From contig BSBK01001874.1 in NCBI GenBank assembly GCA_027943335.1, positions 416,501 through 480,500 on the forward strand: 64,000 bases of DNA. Reading direction: 5' to 3'. A program made the position numbers and the translations under genes. Positions 46,868 to 57,665 of the stretch are shown in pieces (within the stretch, counting starts at the first letter, position 1; every line of letters starts with the position of its first letter). The stretch comes from Chamaecyparis obtusa (taxonomy: Eukaryota; Streptophyta; Pinopsida; Cupressales; Cupressaceae). The notes beneath the pieces are model-generated. The model searched no databases, was not told the DNA's origin, and saw nothing but the letters and a program-made list of their open reading frames with translations.

Positions 46868-49440
46868 ATGAGGATCATCTGCTAGAATGCCAGGGGCTTA
46901 AATGCCCCTAGCAAATGGTGTCGTTTCAAGCATCAAATAGAAACAAGCAAGGCCAATTTAATCCTCATACAAGAAACAAAATGGAGTAAAGAGGAGCAAG
47001 AGGCAAAAATGAAGTTTTGGAGACAGCAAGAAGGTTTTTTTGTGGAGTCAAGGGGTGCATCAGGTGGGATAGGTGTATTGTGGGATCTTTTGAAGGTAAC
47101 CTACTCATTAGAATCAACTCATGCTAATTGGATGATGATAATTTTCAGAGATTAACATAGCAACAAATTTTGGAAGGTGATCAATGTTTATGGACCTATA
47201 TCCATAGTGATGAAAAGGGAGACTTGGGAAAGTATCTCGCAGGAATTAAGTAGGCATAGAGAGGAGAAAGTGAGAATTGGGGGAGACTTGAATGCCACAT
47301 TGAATAACTCGGAGAAGTTTGGGAGATTAAATACAACTAGAACTCAGCAAGGTTTTCAGAAGTTTGTAGACAAGAATGAGTTGAGAGAGGGAGAGGCCAG
47401 AAATGGAAAATTCACATGGACCAATAAGAGGCAAGGTTTTACCCACATTGAAGAAAAATTGGATAGATTCTTCTTGTATGGGGATTGGGCAGAAGAAGCA
47501 TAGATGATTGAAGCATCTATACTACCTTTCAGTGGTTTTGATCACTTCCCAACCCAATTGCAAGTTGCTGCTAGAGCCCCGTTCAAATTTGAAAAGATGT
47601 GGTCTAGAAATCCAAACTTACATGATCTACTGAAACAATGGTGGAATGAAATTTGAATAGTGGATCAAACTGACATGTTCCTATTCAGCAAGAAACTGAT
47701 ATATATTAAAGGAAAATTGAAGGAGTGGAATAGAACTCATTTCAAGAATATATTTGTAGAGAGTGCTCCGATTGAGAAAGAATTGAGAGGATTAAATGAG
47801 ATAGTAATAAAGAAGGGTATGGGTGAAGAAGAATTTAAAAAAGAGAGAGCCCTCAAGACTGAGCAAGCTGAAATCATGGCCAGAGAAGAATGCTATTGGA
47901 GACAGAAATCCAAGGAAGTTTGGCTCAAGGAAGGTGATAAAATATCAAATTCTTCCATAATACACCGGTGGTCAACAAAAGTAGAAATAAAACTACTGAG
48001 CTTGTGAGGGAAGATGGAACTAGTGCTCAGAATGGGGAAGAAATAAATCACGAAGCAGTAAGGTACTTCAAACACTTATATAATCAGGAGAATCGGAGTA
48101 AGGAGGAAGATAGGGAAAAAAAATTAGATAGAATACTGTCTACCTTCACAGTAGTACCAAATAAAAAGCTTAACAAAACAATAGATATGGAAGAATTGAG
48201 AAAGGCCACTTTTCAACTTGGGCCTGATAAAGGACCAGGCCCAGATGGATTTCTAGCTTGTTTCTATCAAATTTACGGGGATAGCATTAAGGAAGATCAG
48301 CTAAGAGCGGTGGAAGAGTCAAGAAAAAAAAAGCAATAGTATTAGGGGCAGTCAATCACACTTTTATAGCTCTAATTCCTAAGAAAAAAGATGCTTCCAG
48401 CTAAGGATTATTGGCCAATCGCACTTTGTAAGACTATACAAGATTATCACCAAGATAGCTGCAAATAGGCTAAAAAAGTTGCTAGATAGATTGATATCGG
48501 AGGAGCAGAGTGGCTTTGCTCTAGGCAGATCCATAGTAGAAGGAATCATAATTGCTCAAGAAGCAGTTCACACTACAAGGAAACTCAGAATGCCTAGCAT
48601 GATAATTAAGTTGGATATTTTAAAAGCTTGTGATCTAGTAGATAGGAGTTTTTTGCAAGAGGTGTTAACCAATTTTGGCTTCAATGATGCATGGGCAGCT
48701 TGGGTAAGAGGTTGTATTGATCATCCCAAATTCACTGTGTTGGTCAATGGAGTGGGGAAGGGATTTTTTAGCACCTCAAGAGGTATAAGGCAAGGAGATC
48801 CCCTTCCACCGTACTTATTTATAATCATGGTAGAGGCGCTTGAGAGAAGTATAGCAAAGAAGAGGGAAGAAGGCAAATGGGCTGGAATTTAAGTTACTCC
48901 AGGGGTTGAGCCGATAACACATCAATAGTTTGCAGATGATACCTTACTGTTTGGAACAGCAACAAGAAGAGAAGCTAGGGTAATTAGAACACTACTAGAT
49001 AGTTATAGCAAGGCATCAGGACAAATCATTAACTGGAAGAAATCTGAAGTTATCTTTCTCAATTTTCAGTTGGGTCTCCAAAGGGACATAGCACGAATCT
49101 TGGGCTTAAGAGTGGCTAGCTTTCCTCGGAGATATTTGGGTATGCTGCTGTTTTGCAATATAAACAAAAAGAGCTACTAGGAAAAATTAATGGAAAGCTG
49201 CAAACAAAAAATAGGATTATGGAAAGGGAAGTGGCTGACCTCGGTTGGGAGACTATTGATGGTAAAGGTAGTTCTTTCATCACCCCCAATATATTCAATG
49301 TACTACATGAAATTACCCGCAGCCGTGGAAAAATCACTCAACCAAATCATGAGGAAATTTTGTTGGAGTGGATCCCAGGAGGAGCAGAAACTTCCTTTGA
49401 TGGCATGGGATAACGTTTGCAATATGAGGTGGTCTACTTA
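46868..49440 (+). pseudogene. LINE (L1-like) ORF2: endonuclease and reverse transcriptase
   Basis: Endonuclease starts at the 46868 ATG ('MRIIC*NARGLNAPSKWCR', where the star is a TAG in place of Trp) with 'LILIQETKW'. 47177-47503 holds 'RIGGDLNATL' and 'NGKFTWTNKR'. RT pieces: 'FQLGPDKGPGPDGFLACFYQ' (~48210), 'EEQSGFALGRSI' and 'IIKLDILKACDLVD' (48479-48892), 'RGIRQGDPLPPYLFI', then 'FADDTLLFG' (~48930) after another TAG. The thumb runs to 49440, where the LINE is cut by a tandem-repeat region, so the zf-RVT tail is missing. It is dead. Confidence 0.8.
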
Positions 49441-49509
49441 GCAGACTGCTTGTTTTGCTTATCTATTTATACTTCATCTCCTCTATCTAGAAAATCAGAG
49501 AGGTTCTTG

Positions 49510-49897
49510 TGAAAGGGTGTCTTTATTGTCTTTCCCTTAACTAGTACTGCAATAGGGTGCCCTAGCAGCCCTCCCTTGATTGCAGACTCCATAGGAAAGC
49601 TATTTGCAGTAGGGTGGCCTTACTATCTTTCCCTTAACTAGTACTGCAATAGGGTGTCCTAGCAGTTCTCCCTTGATTGCAGACTCCATAGGAAAGCTAT
49701 TTGCAGTAGGGTGCCCTTACTATCTTTCCCTTAACTAATACTACAATAGGGTGTCCTAGCAGTTCTCCCTTGATTGCAGACTCCATAAGAAAGCTATTTG
49801 CAGTAGGGTGCCCTTACTATCTTTCCCTTGACTAGTACTGCAATAGGGTATCCTTACAGTTCTCCCTTTTTTGCAAACTCCACAGGAAAGCTACAAT
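49510..49897. repeat. Tandem array: four 97-bp units
   Basis: CTAGTACTGC or its variant recurs at 49541, 49638, 49735 and 49832, a constant 97-bp period. Each unit has two related halves (TACTGCAATAGGGTGTCCT and TTTGCAGTAGGGTGCCCTT), so the array is a duplicated dimer. Confidence 0.95.
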
Positions 49898-49899
49898 GT

Positions 49900-50380
49900 A
49901 GGATGGGGGAATTATTGTGCCAAGGGCACATGAAATAGTCTACAAGAGGCTCCCTCATGGTTCATACCCATTTTGGGACTCTCCACCTCCATGTGACCAG
50001 ATTAGTCTGCCTTTCCCTCCACAAACCTCCTATCCTATGTTCTTTGCCATGTTATTCATCAGGTTACTCTCCTACCCTAAGTATTGCATGCACCATCATA
50101 AATATACATTTATCTAAAAGGTTGAAATTTAAAACTCAACATAATAATCATATGCATAATTCTAAAAGGAAACTTATGTTTGTTCATTACTAATTTAATT
50201 TTTCTTAAACAATATAATAATGACTTCTCTCTGTTATGAGTGCAATGTTCTGTAGTAGGGTTGTGACAAGTTGTTCATTGCTCCATAGCTTCTATCCTAC
50301 ACATTAATCTTTCATGGTGAACGATTTATGTATATCTTCTTCTACCTTGCAGGATGGCAGGATCATGCTCTGATACCACT
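49900..50380 (-). mobile_element. Leader of a minus-strand LTR element with tRNA-Met primer site
   Basis: TGGTATCAGAGC on the minus strand (50367-50378) is a perfect initiator tRNA-Met primer site two bases inside the LTR edge at 50381. The 450 bases to the left would be leader or gag start, but no domain is readable. Confidence 0.55.
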
Positions 50381-51330
50381 TGTAATGTCCCCTTCTGGAA
50401 CTATTAAGTTTTTGGGGACTCTTCGCTTAGAATCCCAGTTGCAAATGACTTCTTTCTCTAAAATACCTTGGTAACACTTAGGATGATGATAATGATGATA
50501 CTTGATTGCATTGATGATGGATGATAAAGTCCCCAAGCTAAAGTATTATTGACATCTTAGTATATTTTGTCGAAAGCAATTGTAATGTCCCCAGCAATGA
50601 GACTACAAATGGTGTCCCTGAGGAAATAATGGTTTCCATGATGATAAGAGCGAACCGCAATATACACTTCTCTTGTTCCCTCTAAGATATTGTCTTTCAA
50701 GTAACCATCAATCTTTCGAAAGACTTCTAGATCTTCTCTAAAAGCCACATATAGAAGTAGTGGCTCTGATATCTCAATAAAGGAAAATCTTACATAAGAT
50801 CATGAACTCATAAGGATGAAAATAACAAATGGAAACACAATGCAAATTTAAGCAAGCTCTACGCAGACTGCATGATATCAAATATATTAATTAATATCTT
50901 CTCTTGAAATTAATAATCCATAGCTTAATTCCTTTTTCCCCCCTCCCAAATGATGGTTTGTCCATATATATATACCTTAAGAGGGATGAAGAAATACGTC
51001 CTTTGGCTGTGATTATGTTGGAAAAGTGGCGTCTTTTGTTATATTTCACATTTTAACTAAATACTTTAGCGATTATAATCTTAATTCAACAGTGGTTATA
51101 TTATGATGTCATTGTATTCATGTGATCCATATAGCCATATTAGTATATGGTCATGTTGATCTATTATCGCCGGAACATGTTGTCTTACGGTAATACCCGT
51201 CTAAATTGCAACAGAATGTTGAATATCTCTCAATAGTCATGCTTTATCCACTTTCACCATTTCTTGATTGCTAACAACTTAACAGCTATCAATGTAATCG
51301 CTGCTTAGCCGGAATGTTGATTGTTGTCAT
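50381..51330 (-). mobile_element. LTR sequence(s), minus strand, possibly nested
   Basis: TGTAATGTCCCC starts at 50381 and again at 50581, and a diverged primer-site-like GCTCTGATATC lies at ~50764. This suggests one LTR inserted in or next to another. Ends cannot be fixed. A TATATATATACC run is at ~50965. Confidence 0.4.
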
Positions 51331-51349
51331 CATATACCATTCTGTTATA

Positions 51350-51575
51350 ATTAGTATAGATGCTTGTGGCGGCATCCATACTACTTATTTGGTTGTGCTG
51401 GTGCAGTCGTGTAAAAGTTGCAGGTGAGGATGGTTTAGCAGCATTTTCTTATAAGGATATAGAATTCGCTACAGGAGGATTCAGAGAAGAAATAGGAAGC
51501 GGCGCCTTTGGACAAGTTTATAAAGGCGCACTGCCTGACGGCAGTCCAAATGCCATGAAGACTCTTGACAAACCG
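51350..51575 (+). pseudogene. Receptor-like kinase fragment (membrane segment and kinase start)
   Basis: The frame from 51360 gives a hydrophobic helix followed by Cys/Arg (ILLIWLCWCSRVKV), then 'FSYKDIEFATGGFREEIGSG' and 'AFGQVYKGALPDGSPNAMKTLDK'. This is a transmembrane segment, juxtamembrane part, Gly-rich ATP loop and the VAIK-type lysine, as in plant G-type lectin or similar receptor-like kinases. It ends abruptly at ~51575 where minus-strand gag sequence begins. It has no stop within it but no other kinase subdomain. It is a captured or rearranged gene piece. Confidence 0.7.
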
Positions 51576-51819
51576 ATTGCCTGGCATAGTTTCTATGATT
51601 CTCAAGGGTGTGAATTAGTGTGGACCGATTTAGAACATCAATTAGTTGTGTCAGCTTGTTCTGCAACTCCCTTTGTTCATGTATCACTTGATCTACTTTG
51701 TTTCCCATGTTTCCTTCTTCTCCCATGCCTATCTCTCTTTGTCCTCTCTTCCCTCTCCTATATGTTATTAAGGGTTTGCTCATTCACCTTTGGTTAGGAT
51801 AAATATCTCTAATACCAAT
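51576..51819 (-). mobile_element. Gag start and primer-site remnant of a minus-strand element
   Basis: The minus-strand frame includes 'GNKVDQVIHEQRELQNKLTQ', a gag N-terminal helix. A decayed tRNA-Met site (51805-51817) precedes the LTR edge at 51820. Confidence 0.45.
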
Positions 51820-52630
51820 TGTAATGTCCCTTTCTCTGGTTATATGGACACTACGTGAGTTTATGGAATTCCTTATTCGATTGTTTACCTTATATAATGA
51901 AAATGTAAATGTGGATATACGAATTACTTAATTATGAATGCAGTGACAGTGAAATATGAATACAATGATAATGAACTATATATGACTGGTAATTCCAAAT
52001 GCTACAATAATGAATAGTATGTATGACTGGCAATTCCAAATGCAATGACAATGCAATAACAATGTTATAATATGAATGCAGTGATAATGAATTATATCTT
52101 AATGTACATATGACTGGTAATTCCAAATGCAATGAGAATCCTCTCGATATGGATGATAGGTAGTTCCAAGCAATACTGCAGTCCCAGAATGCAGTTTATA
52201 TATGATGGTTGTTTCTGAATTTACAATATATTATATGCACTATATCCTGTATAGTCGTCTTTGATCTTCGAATGTATTATATGCTACAAGTAACATGATT
52301 TCAAAGTAATCTCTGGGCAGAGATATGTCATCTCTGATATTTAGAATTATATATGCAATCTTCTCTGTCACACAAGCTGTCTCAGATATGTATCTGTTGA
52401 TATATGCTCTTCTATGGATGTCGTCTCTCATATACGATTATGATGCTTGCACCAGCAGTTGCTATCACAACCTTTCTATGCTCTATACACGAGCAATTCC
52501 ACAAAGGGAAAATATAAATAAATAATATCAAATTTTCTTATCAACATTTGGAGAGTTGATCAGGTAATATAAATATGTGCTGAAGAGGCACGATGGAAAG
52601 ACGCTAATCTTTATAACCAGTAATTGTTAT

Positions 52631-52666
52631 TTACTCATAATAATCACTTGTGATTATTATGAGTAA
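52631..52666. repeat. 17-bp perfect inverted repeat
   Basis: TTACTCATAATAATCAC and its exact reverse complement are separated by two bases. A third diverged copy follows at ~52678. Confidence 0.9.
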
Positions 52667-52897
52667 TCAAATATGATTAGTCATAATAATCATAAGTCAT
52701 TTTGATGTTATAGTGAATGCGAGCCCGGGAAGACCATCGGCTGCATTGTATCATTGCTTTGTCAGCCTGGAATACCGTCGGCTAGGAAGATGTGCATAGT
52801 CCAAGTCCATGAGTCGGAAGTGATGCTCGACCATGGAAACAATAGTCTTGATGATGCCCATTCTCATCGGCTTCATAATATGCAAAGATGTATGAGA

Positions 52898-52902
52898 ATT
52901 AT
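52898..52902. repeat. Target-site duplication ATTAT (left copy)
   Basis: ATTAT precedes the left LTR and is repeated at 58463-58467 after the right LTR. Confidence 0.95.
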
Positions 52903-53205
52903 TGTTGTCGGGATATTTGAATGTACCGGTTATTATATTAATAAAGTATTATGTTAGCCTCGGTCGTTAGTGATCAAGAGGTTAGATAGTTACGTCACAA
53001 TGTTTCGGTCATGGCCCTTTGGGTAGTTTATATACCCTCTCGAAGGATGGACACGGGATATTAAGGTATTATCATTATGATGTAAATGTACTTGCCAGTC
53101 TGGAATGACTAATGAAAGTATTTATTATTCTCTGATATATTTTGTGTTTAATATATTTCCTGTACTATGTCTGTGCAACACTAAGTTTACCCCAGCGGGA
53201 AAACA
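52903..53205 (+). mobile_element. 5' LTR (303 bp)
   Basis: TGTTGTCGGG...GGGAAAACA. It contains a TATA-like TTTATATACCC (~53025). Same length as its partner, no indels. Confidence 0.95.
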
Positions 53206-53220
53206 TTTGGCGCCGTTGCC
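53206..53220 (+). other. Primer-binding site
   Basis: TTTGGCGCCGTTGCC directly follows the 5' LTR. This is the primer site common in plant gypsy (Athila/Tat-type) elements, usually assigned to tRNA-Asp. Confidence 0.8.
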
Positions 53221-53322
53221 AAACGAATCTAGCAAGTACGGAATGAGTGGACGGATGGGAATACCATTGGAGGAGAATATCTATGTGAGGACGAATGACG
53301 ACAAAATCATTGAATAGAATTT

Positions 53323-54096
53323 ATGCCTAATCAATTGAATAAAAATAGAAATTTAAAGAAGGAACTCGAAGAAGAACAAGCCGCTAGACAAGCCGTACTC
53401 GCACAGCAGCAAGCCGAGCGGAGGGAGAGATTCCGAAGATTCGCCGAAGGACTACCAAAGGGAGTAAGTGAAGGCGAGGGTCTGGAGGAATCTGACTGCA
53501 AGGCCGAAAGAAGTGACAAGGACCGCCAAGAGGAAACAAGGAGCTTGTTCGGGTCCTTAACCTTAACCCCACGGACGGAAGCGAGAGAAGCTCGAAGGAA
53601 GGAAGAAGAGGAGGCCGCACAGAGGGCTTTGATTCCCGCACAACAACGTGAACGCCGATATAGGCTAAGGCAACTTGCCCAGGACCAGCTTGTTGGAGGG
53701 TTGCCCGAAGGGAACCTCGGAAGTGGTAGGGAAGGTGCACAGGTCGATGAGGAGCAGTTCACTTCGCCGGAGCATCGGAGAGTGCAGAGTAGGGAGGAAC
53801 TACTTGAGGAAACACAGTTGAGAAAATTCTTCCTTCAGGAAGAGAGAGATCGGTTTGAGGGTCTAACCCGTACACCAGGTGCGGAGAACCAAACCCACGG
53901 AGAGGACAGTACGGTCGAAGGTGCTACAAACGCACATGCGAACCCTCCGTTGGAGCCAAGAACTCCACACACTATGATCCCACCAGTTACGCAAGTGCCA
54001 CAAGGGCCAGTGCCAGGAAGTGCGGGTACGAGTGCTGGCACAGGCAGCACCGAATCCACCGCGGAGACAACACCAAGTAACCATGGCCACGAGTAA
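53323..54096 (+). CDS. Retroelement ORF1: charged coiled-coil protein with internal duplication
   Basis: An intact 257-codon frame. Residues ~10-80 (EEEQAARQAVLAQQQAERRE...TRSLFGSLTLTP) and ~90-190 (EEEEAAQRALIPAQQRERR...RDRFEGLTRTPGAE) are two diverged copies of one module: Glu/Ala/Gln helix, Gly-rich turn, acidic helix, 'LTLTP/LTRTP'. The end is Pro/Thr/Ser-rich. It overlaps the next ATG (54084) by 13 bases in another frame. It is probably the N-terminal gag region, either a separate ORF or split by a frameshift. It is one of the few unbroken frames in the window. Confidence 0.6.
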   Translation: MPNQLNKNRNLKKELEEEQAARQAVLAQQQAERRERFRRFAEGLPKGVSEGEGLEESDCKAERSDKDRQEETRSLFGSLTLTPRTEAREARRKEEEEAAQRALIPAQQRERRYRLRQLAQDQLVGGLPEGNLGSGREGAQVDEEQFTSPEHRRVQSREELLEETQLRKFFLQEERDRFEGLTRTPGAENQTHGEDSTVEGATNAHANPPLEPRTPHTMIPPVTQVPQGPVPGSAGTSAGTGSTESTAETTPSNHGHE

Positions 54097-56133
54097 ACAA
54101 AAATTGCCCAAGTTCACAGGCCAAGCAAAGGAGGATTCTGTTCAGCATTGTCGAACTTGTGAAACTATATGGACCGCCAACGAGGTTACAGACGAGGACG
54201 AATGGATCAAACAGTTTCCTGCTACATTAAGGGAAGGAGCCATTGACTGGTATTCAGATGTAGATTAATCAGGCCTGACGACATGCAGCGATGTGAAAAA
54301 GGCTTTCCAGATGGAATTTCAGTTGTTAAGGGACAACAATGAGATTTTGGCTGAGATTTATAATACGAAGCAAGCGAAGAGCGAGTCTGTTCGTGCCTAC
54401 GAACAGCGACTGAAGGAACTCATCAGGAAGATGGAGTCAGCCCCGACCGACGAACTCAAGAAAAGGTGGTTTGTGGAGGGACTAAAAACTTCCCTTCGGA
54501 AGAAAATGAAAATTGTCCCGCCCACATCGTACAGCAACGCATACAACCATGCAATGGATTTGGAGAGCAAATGTAAGACCTCTAGGAAGACTAAGTCTTC
54601 GGATGATGAATCGGAGGCGGAAAGCAACGAGGGCGAATCGAGTAAGAAAGTGCTTGCCCTACAGAAAGATCTGGAGAGGATGATGAAGGAACTGAAGGCC
54701 ACCAAGGGAGGCTCGAGCAAAACAGAGAAAGACACCGTGTGGTGCACAGATTGCAAAGAAGCAGGCCACACAAAAGATTCTTGTCCCAAGAAAGCCTTTT
54801 GTGACATCTGCCAGATAGCGGGACATTCCATCAAAGAATGTCCCTACAATCTAAGGGCCAGGAATCAACAAGTGCTCTTCACCCAAAAGCAACCCTCCAC
54901 GTCTGGAGCCGGCAGTCAACAAAATGCTGCATCATCCGGCAGTTACAGAAACAACCGATGGGGAGGCAGAGGCAATAATGAGAACAATAATTCGCCGCGG
55001 ATCCAGTATGATGCGAAGGGGAGACCTATGATACAGTGTAGAAATTGTAATCAATGGAGACATTTTGCCCGTGACTGCCAGACAGAGGCTCCCGCTATGC
55101 AAAAACTGTGTCGGTGGTGCGGACCAAGGGACCACAAGGATGCTAACTGCCCAAAGCCCGGCTATAACATCCTAGACATGGAACTAGGGGGCACTGAGAA
55201 GATCTTGGCAATTACACGCAGGCAAACCAAGAAGGCCACATATCCTGACTCTCAGACGGAGAAGCAAAGGATGCTCGAGGTGAAGGCCGAGATCGAGAAG
55301 GGTATGCAGGACCGAAGGGACTCCACAGACACCGGCACTTCTACCCGAGTCATGGCAGAGCAAAATATCCTAAGGCAGATGATGCAACTGGAGATACTCG
55401 TAAAGGTCAAAGACCTAGAAACAATGTCGCATCTGAAAACGACCCTATTCCTAGGACAAAAAATTCTAGCAAGCACGTCCAAACGGACGCAGGTTCCCAG
55501 CGGCTCCACAGCCGACCCCATGACGTTGTCAATAAACAGTGGACGAAACCCTACAGTGGTGGAGATGGGTATCTTGGGTACCATCCTCACTAACATGATT
55601 GTTGACAGTGGATCTAGGGTGAATGTTCTACCGGAGGAAACTTGGAAGAGCCTCGGGAAACCAACACTGTGGCCGCCAACCTTCAACCTGCCAGGGGCCA
55701 ACCAACATGGCATCAAGCCCCTCGGAACCTTGATGGCGCAACAGGTAACCATCGGGACCCAACCATTCCTCTTGGACTTTGTAGTATTCCCCTAAAGCAG
55801 AAGGGGTATGACGCCATCCTAGGAAGGGGGTGGCTGGTGACTACCAGGGCCAACCATAACTGGAAAAAGAACATCCTGTCATTTGAGAAAGGGGGAAGGA
55901 AGTTTGTGATAGATCTCACAACGCAAATGGTTAGGGAAGAAATGGCATCCTCCTCCGATTCAGAATCAGACGACGTAATAGACGGAGGGGAAGGAAATAT
56001 GGAGCCCAATGCCAAACGGATACTAAAACTAAAGGATGATACAGATTCCATGGACGGTCTATTCCACTGGCAGATGGGCGATTATGAATTATTCCCGCCA
56101 TCCTGCAACATACTGAAGATCGAGGAAGCCTAG
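54084..56133 (+). pseudogene. Gag with four zinc knuckles, and protease
   Basis: Gag core ('KFTGQAKEDSVQHCRTC', 'LREGAIDWYSD', 'SVRAYEQRLKELIRKM') carries one in-frame TAA at 54266-54268. Four CCHC knuckles follow (C-T-D-C, C-D-I-C, C-R-N-C and C-R-W-C types) between 54743 and 55150, then a long charged spacer and the protease 'NMIVDSGSRVNVLPEETW' (DSG at 55604-55612). One C is missing from a C-run at 55789-55792, causing a stop; the next frame continues 'YDAILGRGWLVTTRANHNW', the protease end, to 56133. It therefore carries two lesions, both small. Confidence 0.85.
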
Positions 56134-56181
56134 AGTGAGTTCCCTCCGAAATATACAGCATACTGAGAAGGGGAAGCCCAA

Positions 56182-56640
56182 ATGAAAGAGAGCCCTGCCC
56201 ATGAGTTTCGGAAGGAGGAACCAATCCGGTACAAAGAAGCAAAGTTGAAAGAAATAAACCTCAGGGATGAGAAAAATCCGAAAACCATCCTCATGGGAGA
56301 TGACTGGAATCCTGTGTGGAAGACCGCAGCCTTCAAAATCTTTATTCTCCTTATGTATGGGCAAGAGACCGTGGTCCCTGTAGAATTTATGGTTCCAAGC
56401 TTTTGAATCGCCATTGAAAACAGACTCGGCGATAGGGAGAGGGAACGGCTGCACACTCTGTGGACTCTCGACGAATCACGGATACATGACGCCATCAACA
56501 GGACCAAATTGAAACCTTGCCCAAAGAGGATGAACCCAAGAGGAAGGATAGAACAACTGAGAGGATGGAAAACGACTCCAGAGGTCAGGCAGGCGACCCG
56601 AGAGCCGTCCGTACGGGCGAGCAGAGAAGCATCTAGACGG
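56182..56640 (+). pseudogene. Deletion scar: pre-RT segment fused to integrase C-terminal segment
   Basis: 'MGDDWNPVWKTAAFKIF' belongs to the linker just before RT in related gypsy elements. It is followed without a gap at ~56344 by 'LLMYGQETVVPVEFMVPS' and, past a TGA, 'IENRLGDRERERL', which belong to the end of integrase. About 3 kb of pol are therefore missing in frame. Confidence 0.75.
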
Positions 56641-56708
56641 TAAATTAGACTAAGAATTGAAATAAATAAAAAATTAAATTAAAAAAATTTTAAAAGAGGG
56701 AAAACGTT

Positions 56709-56862
56709 GTACGGCCCAAGTTGAAGAGGCCACCGTACAACCAAGTTTAAAAGCTTACCGTATGGCCAAGGTTACAAAGGCTACCGTACGGCTTAAGTAT
56801 AAAAGGCCACCATACGACCAAATTAAAGAAGGCCACCGCACGACGCAGTATGTAAGGCTAAT
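56709..56862. repeat. 26-bp minisatellite (GTACGGCC...GGCCACC), six units
   Basis: Units start at 56709, 56735, 56760, 56786, 56812 and 56838, with a partial one at 56863. CGTACGG hexamers and heptamers continue scattered to ~57330. Confidence 0.9.
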
Positions 56863-57519
56863 GTACGGTCAAAGAAGCAAACTGCCGAACACAATGAACG
56901 CAGTCTGTCGTAAGATCGCGCCCAACCATCACTTCCGTACGGTCGTACGGCCACGGCATAGGGGCAGAAAGGAAAACCATACAACAACGAAGGGATACCA
57001 CGCGAGCACACAATGTACAAAAAGGCAGATATTGTCGTACGGGCCATACGGCCAAGAAAGTAAGTCACAGACCTGTACGATCCAAACGCAGCTGTTAAGA
57101 CACACCCGTACGACAGTAGAGAAAGCGAAAACTGGAAAGGGAAAAGGACGCGGGTTGTGCCAAGGATAAATAAGGATCATCTTTTTCATTCCGTACAGCA
57201 GGAAGGAAGCCAACAAAGAGGGAAAGCGAATAGAAGACTGTACGGATTCCAATAGCCAAGTACGGCAAGAAGGAAGAGTAAATGGCATAAAATGAAAATA
57301 AGAGGATCGTACGGCTAAGAGCCAATAAGTAGGGTACGGTATGAAAACAGAATATAGTTATTGACAGCAAGGACTAGCAGTAGGGAGGAGAAGGTTCTAA
57401 AAAAAAAACGATGACAAATCAAAACAGTGTACCGAAGGGACGGACATAAGTAGGTAGTGAAGAAAACATAAGTGGTTGGCAGAAAGAGTATGGGATCGGA
57501 CGAAAATCACAAAAAAGGT

Positions 57520-57595
57520 CTCTGCCCCAGGACCCCGCGAGGGTGCTGCCCCTCGACCCCGCTGGGGCCGTTGCCCCCTAGACCCCCAGTCAATT
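57520..57595. other. GC-rich block with inverted complementarity
   Basis: 'GACCCCGCGAGGGTGCTGCC' and 'GACCCCGCTGGGGCCGTTGC' are two related halves, each able to fold (CCCCGC/GGGG), in an otherwise A/T-rich region just 5' of the coiled-coil frame. Confidence 0.5.
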
Positions 57596-57665
57596 CAATT
57601 ATCAGCCTTTGGGGAGTGTGACTAGTTGATGAGACCCGAAGCTGCTGCAAGCATGGAGTGTCTAC

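Larger units (their letters stand above)
51820..52902 (-). mobile_element. Old LTR split by the 5.6-kb insertion; continues after 58467
   Basis: It begins TGTAATGTCCC. It contains three copies of TATGACTGG(T/C)AATTCCAAATG (51981, 52022, ~52109) and a 17-bp perfect inverted repeat. Similar AATGCA/ATGATG-rich sequence resumes after the insertion at 58468, so the younger element landed inside it. Confidence 0.45.

Noticed and set aside
49510..49897. A possible CRISPR-like array
   Set aside because: Whole 97-bp units repeat without unique spacers, in a plant nuclear context, so it is an ordinary tandem repeat.
53331..53762. Minus-strand Ser/Cys/Leu-rich frames
   Set aside because: They are antisense to the intact Glu/Arg-rich ORF, whose codon bias keeps the other strand open.
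57095..57370. Minus-strand frames with hydrophobic Phe/Leu-rich products
   Set aside because: They lie antisense to the CGTACGG repeat and A/G-rich 3' region of the young element. There is no domain and no conservation argument.
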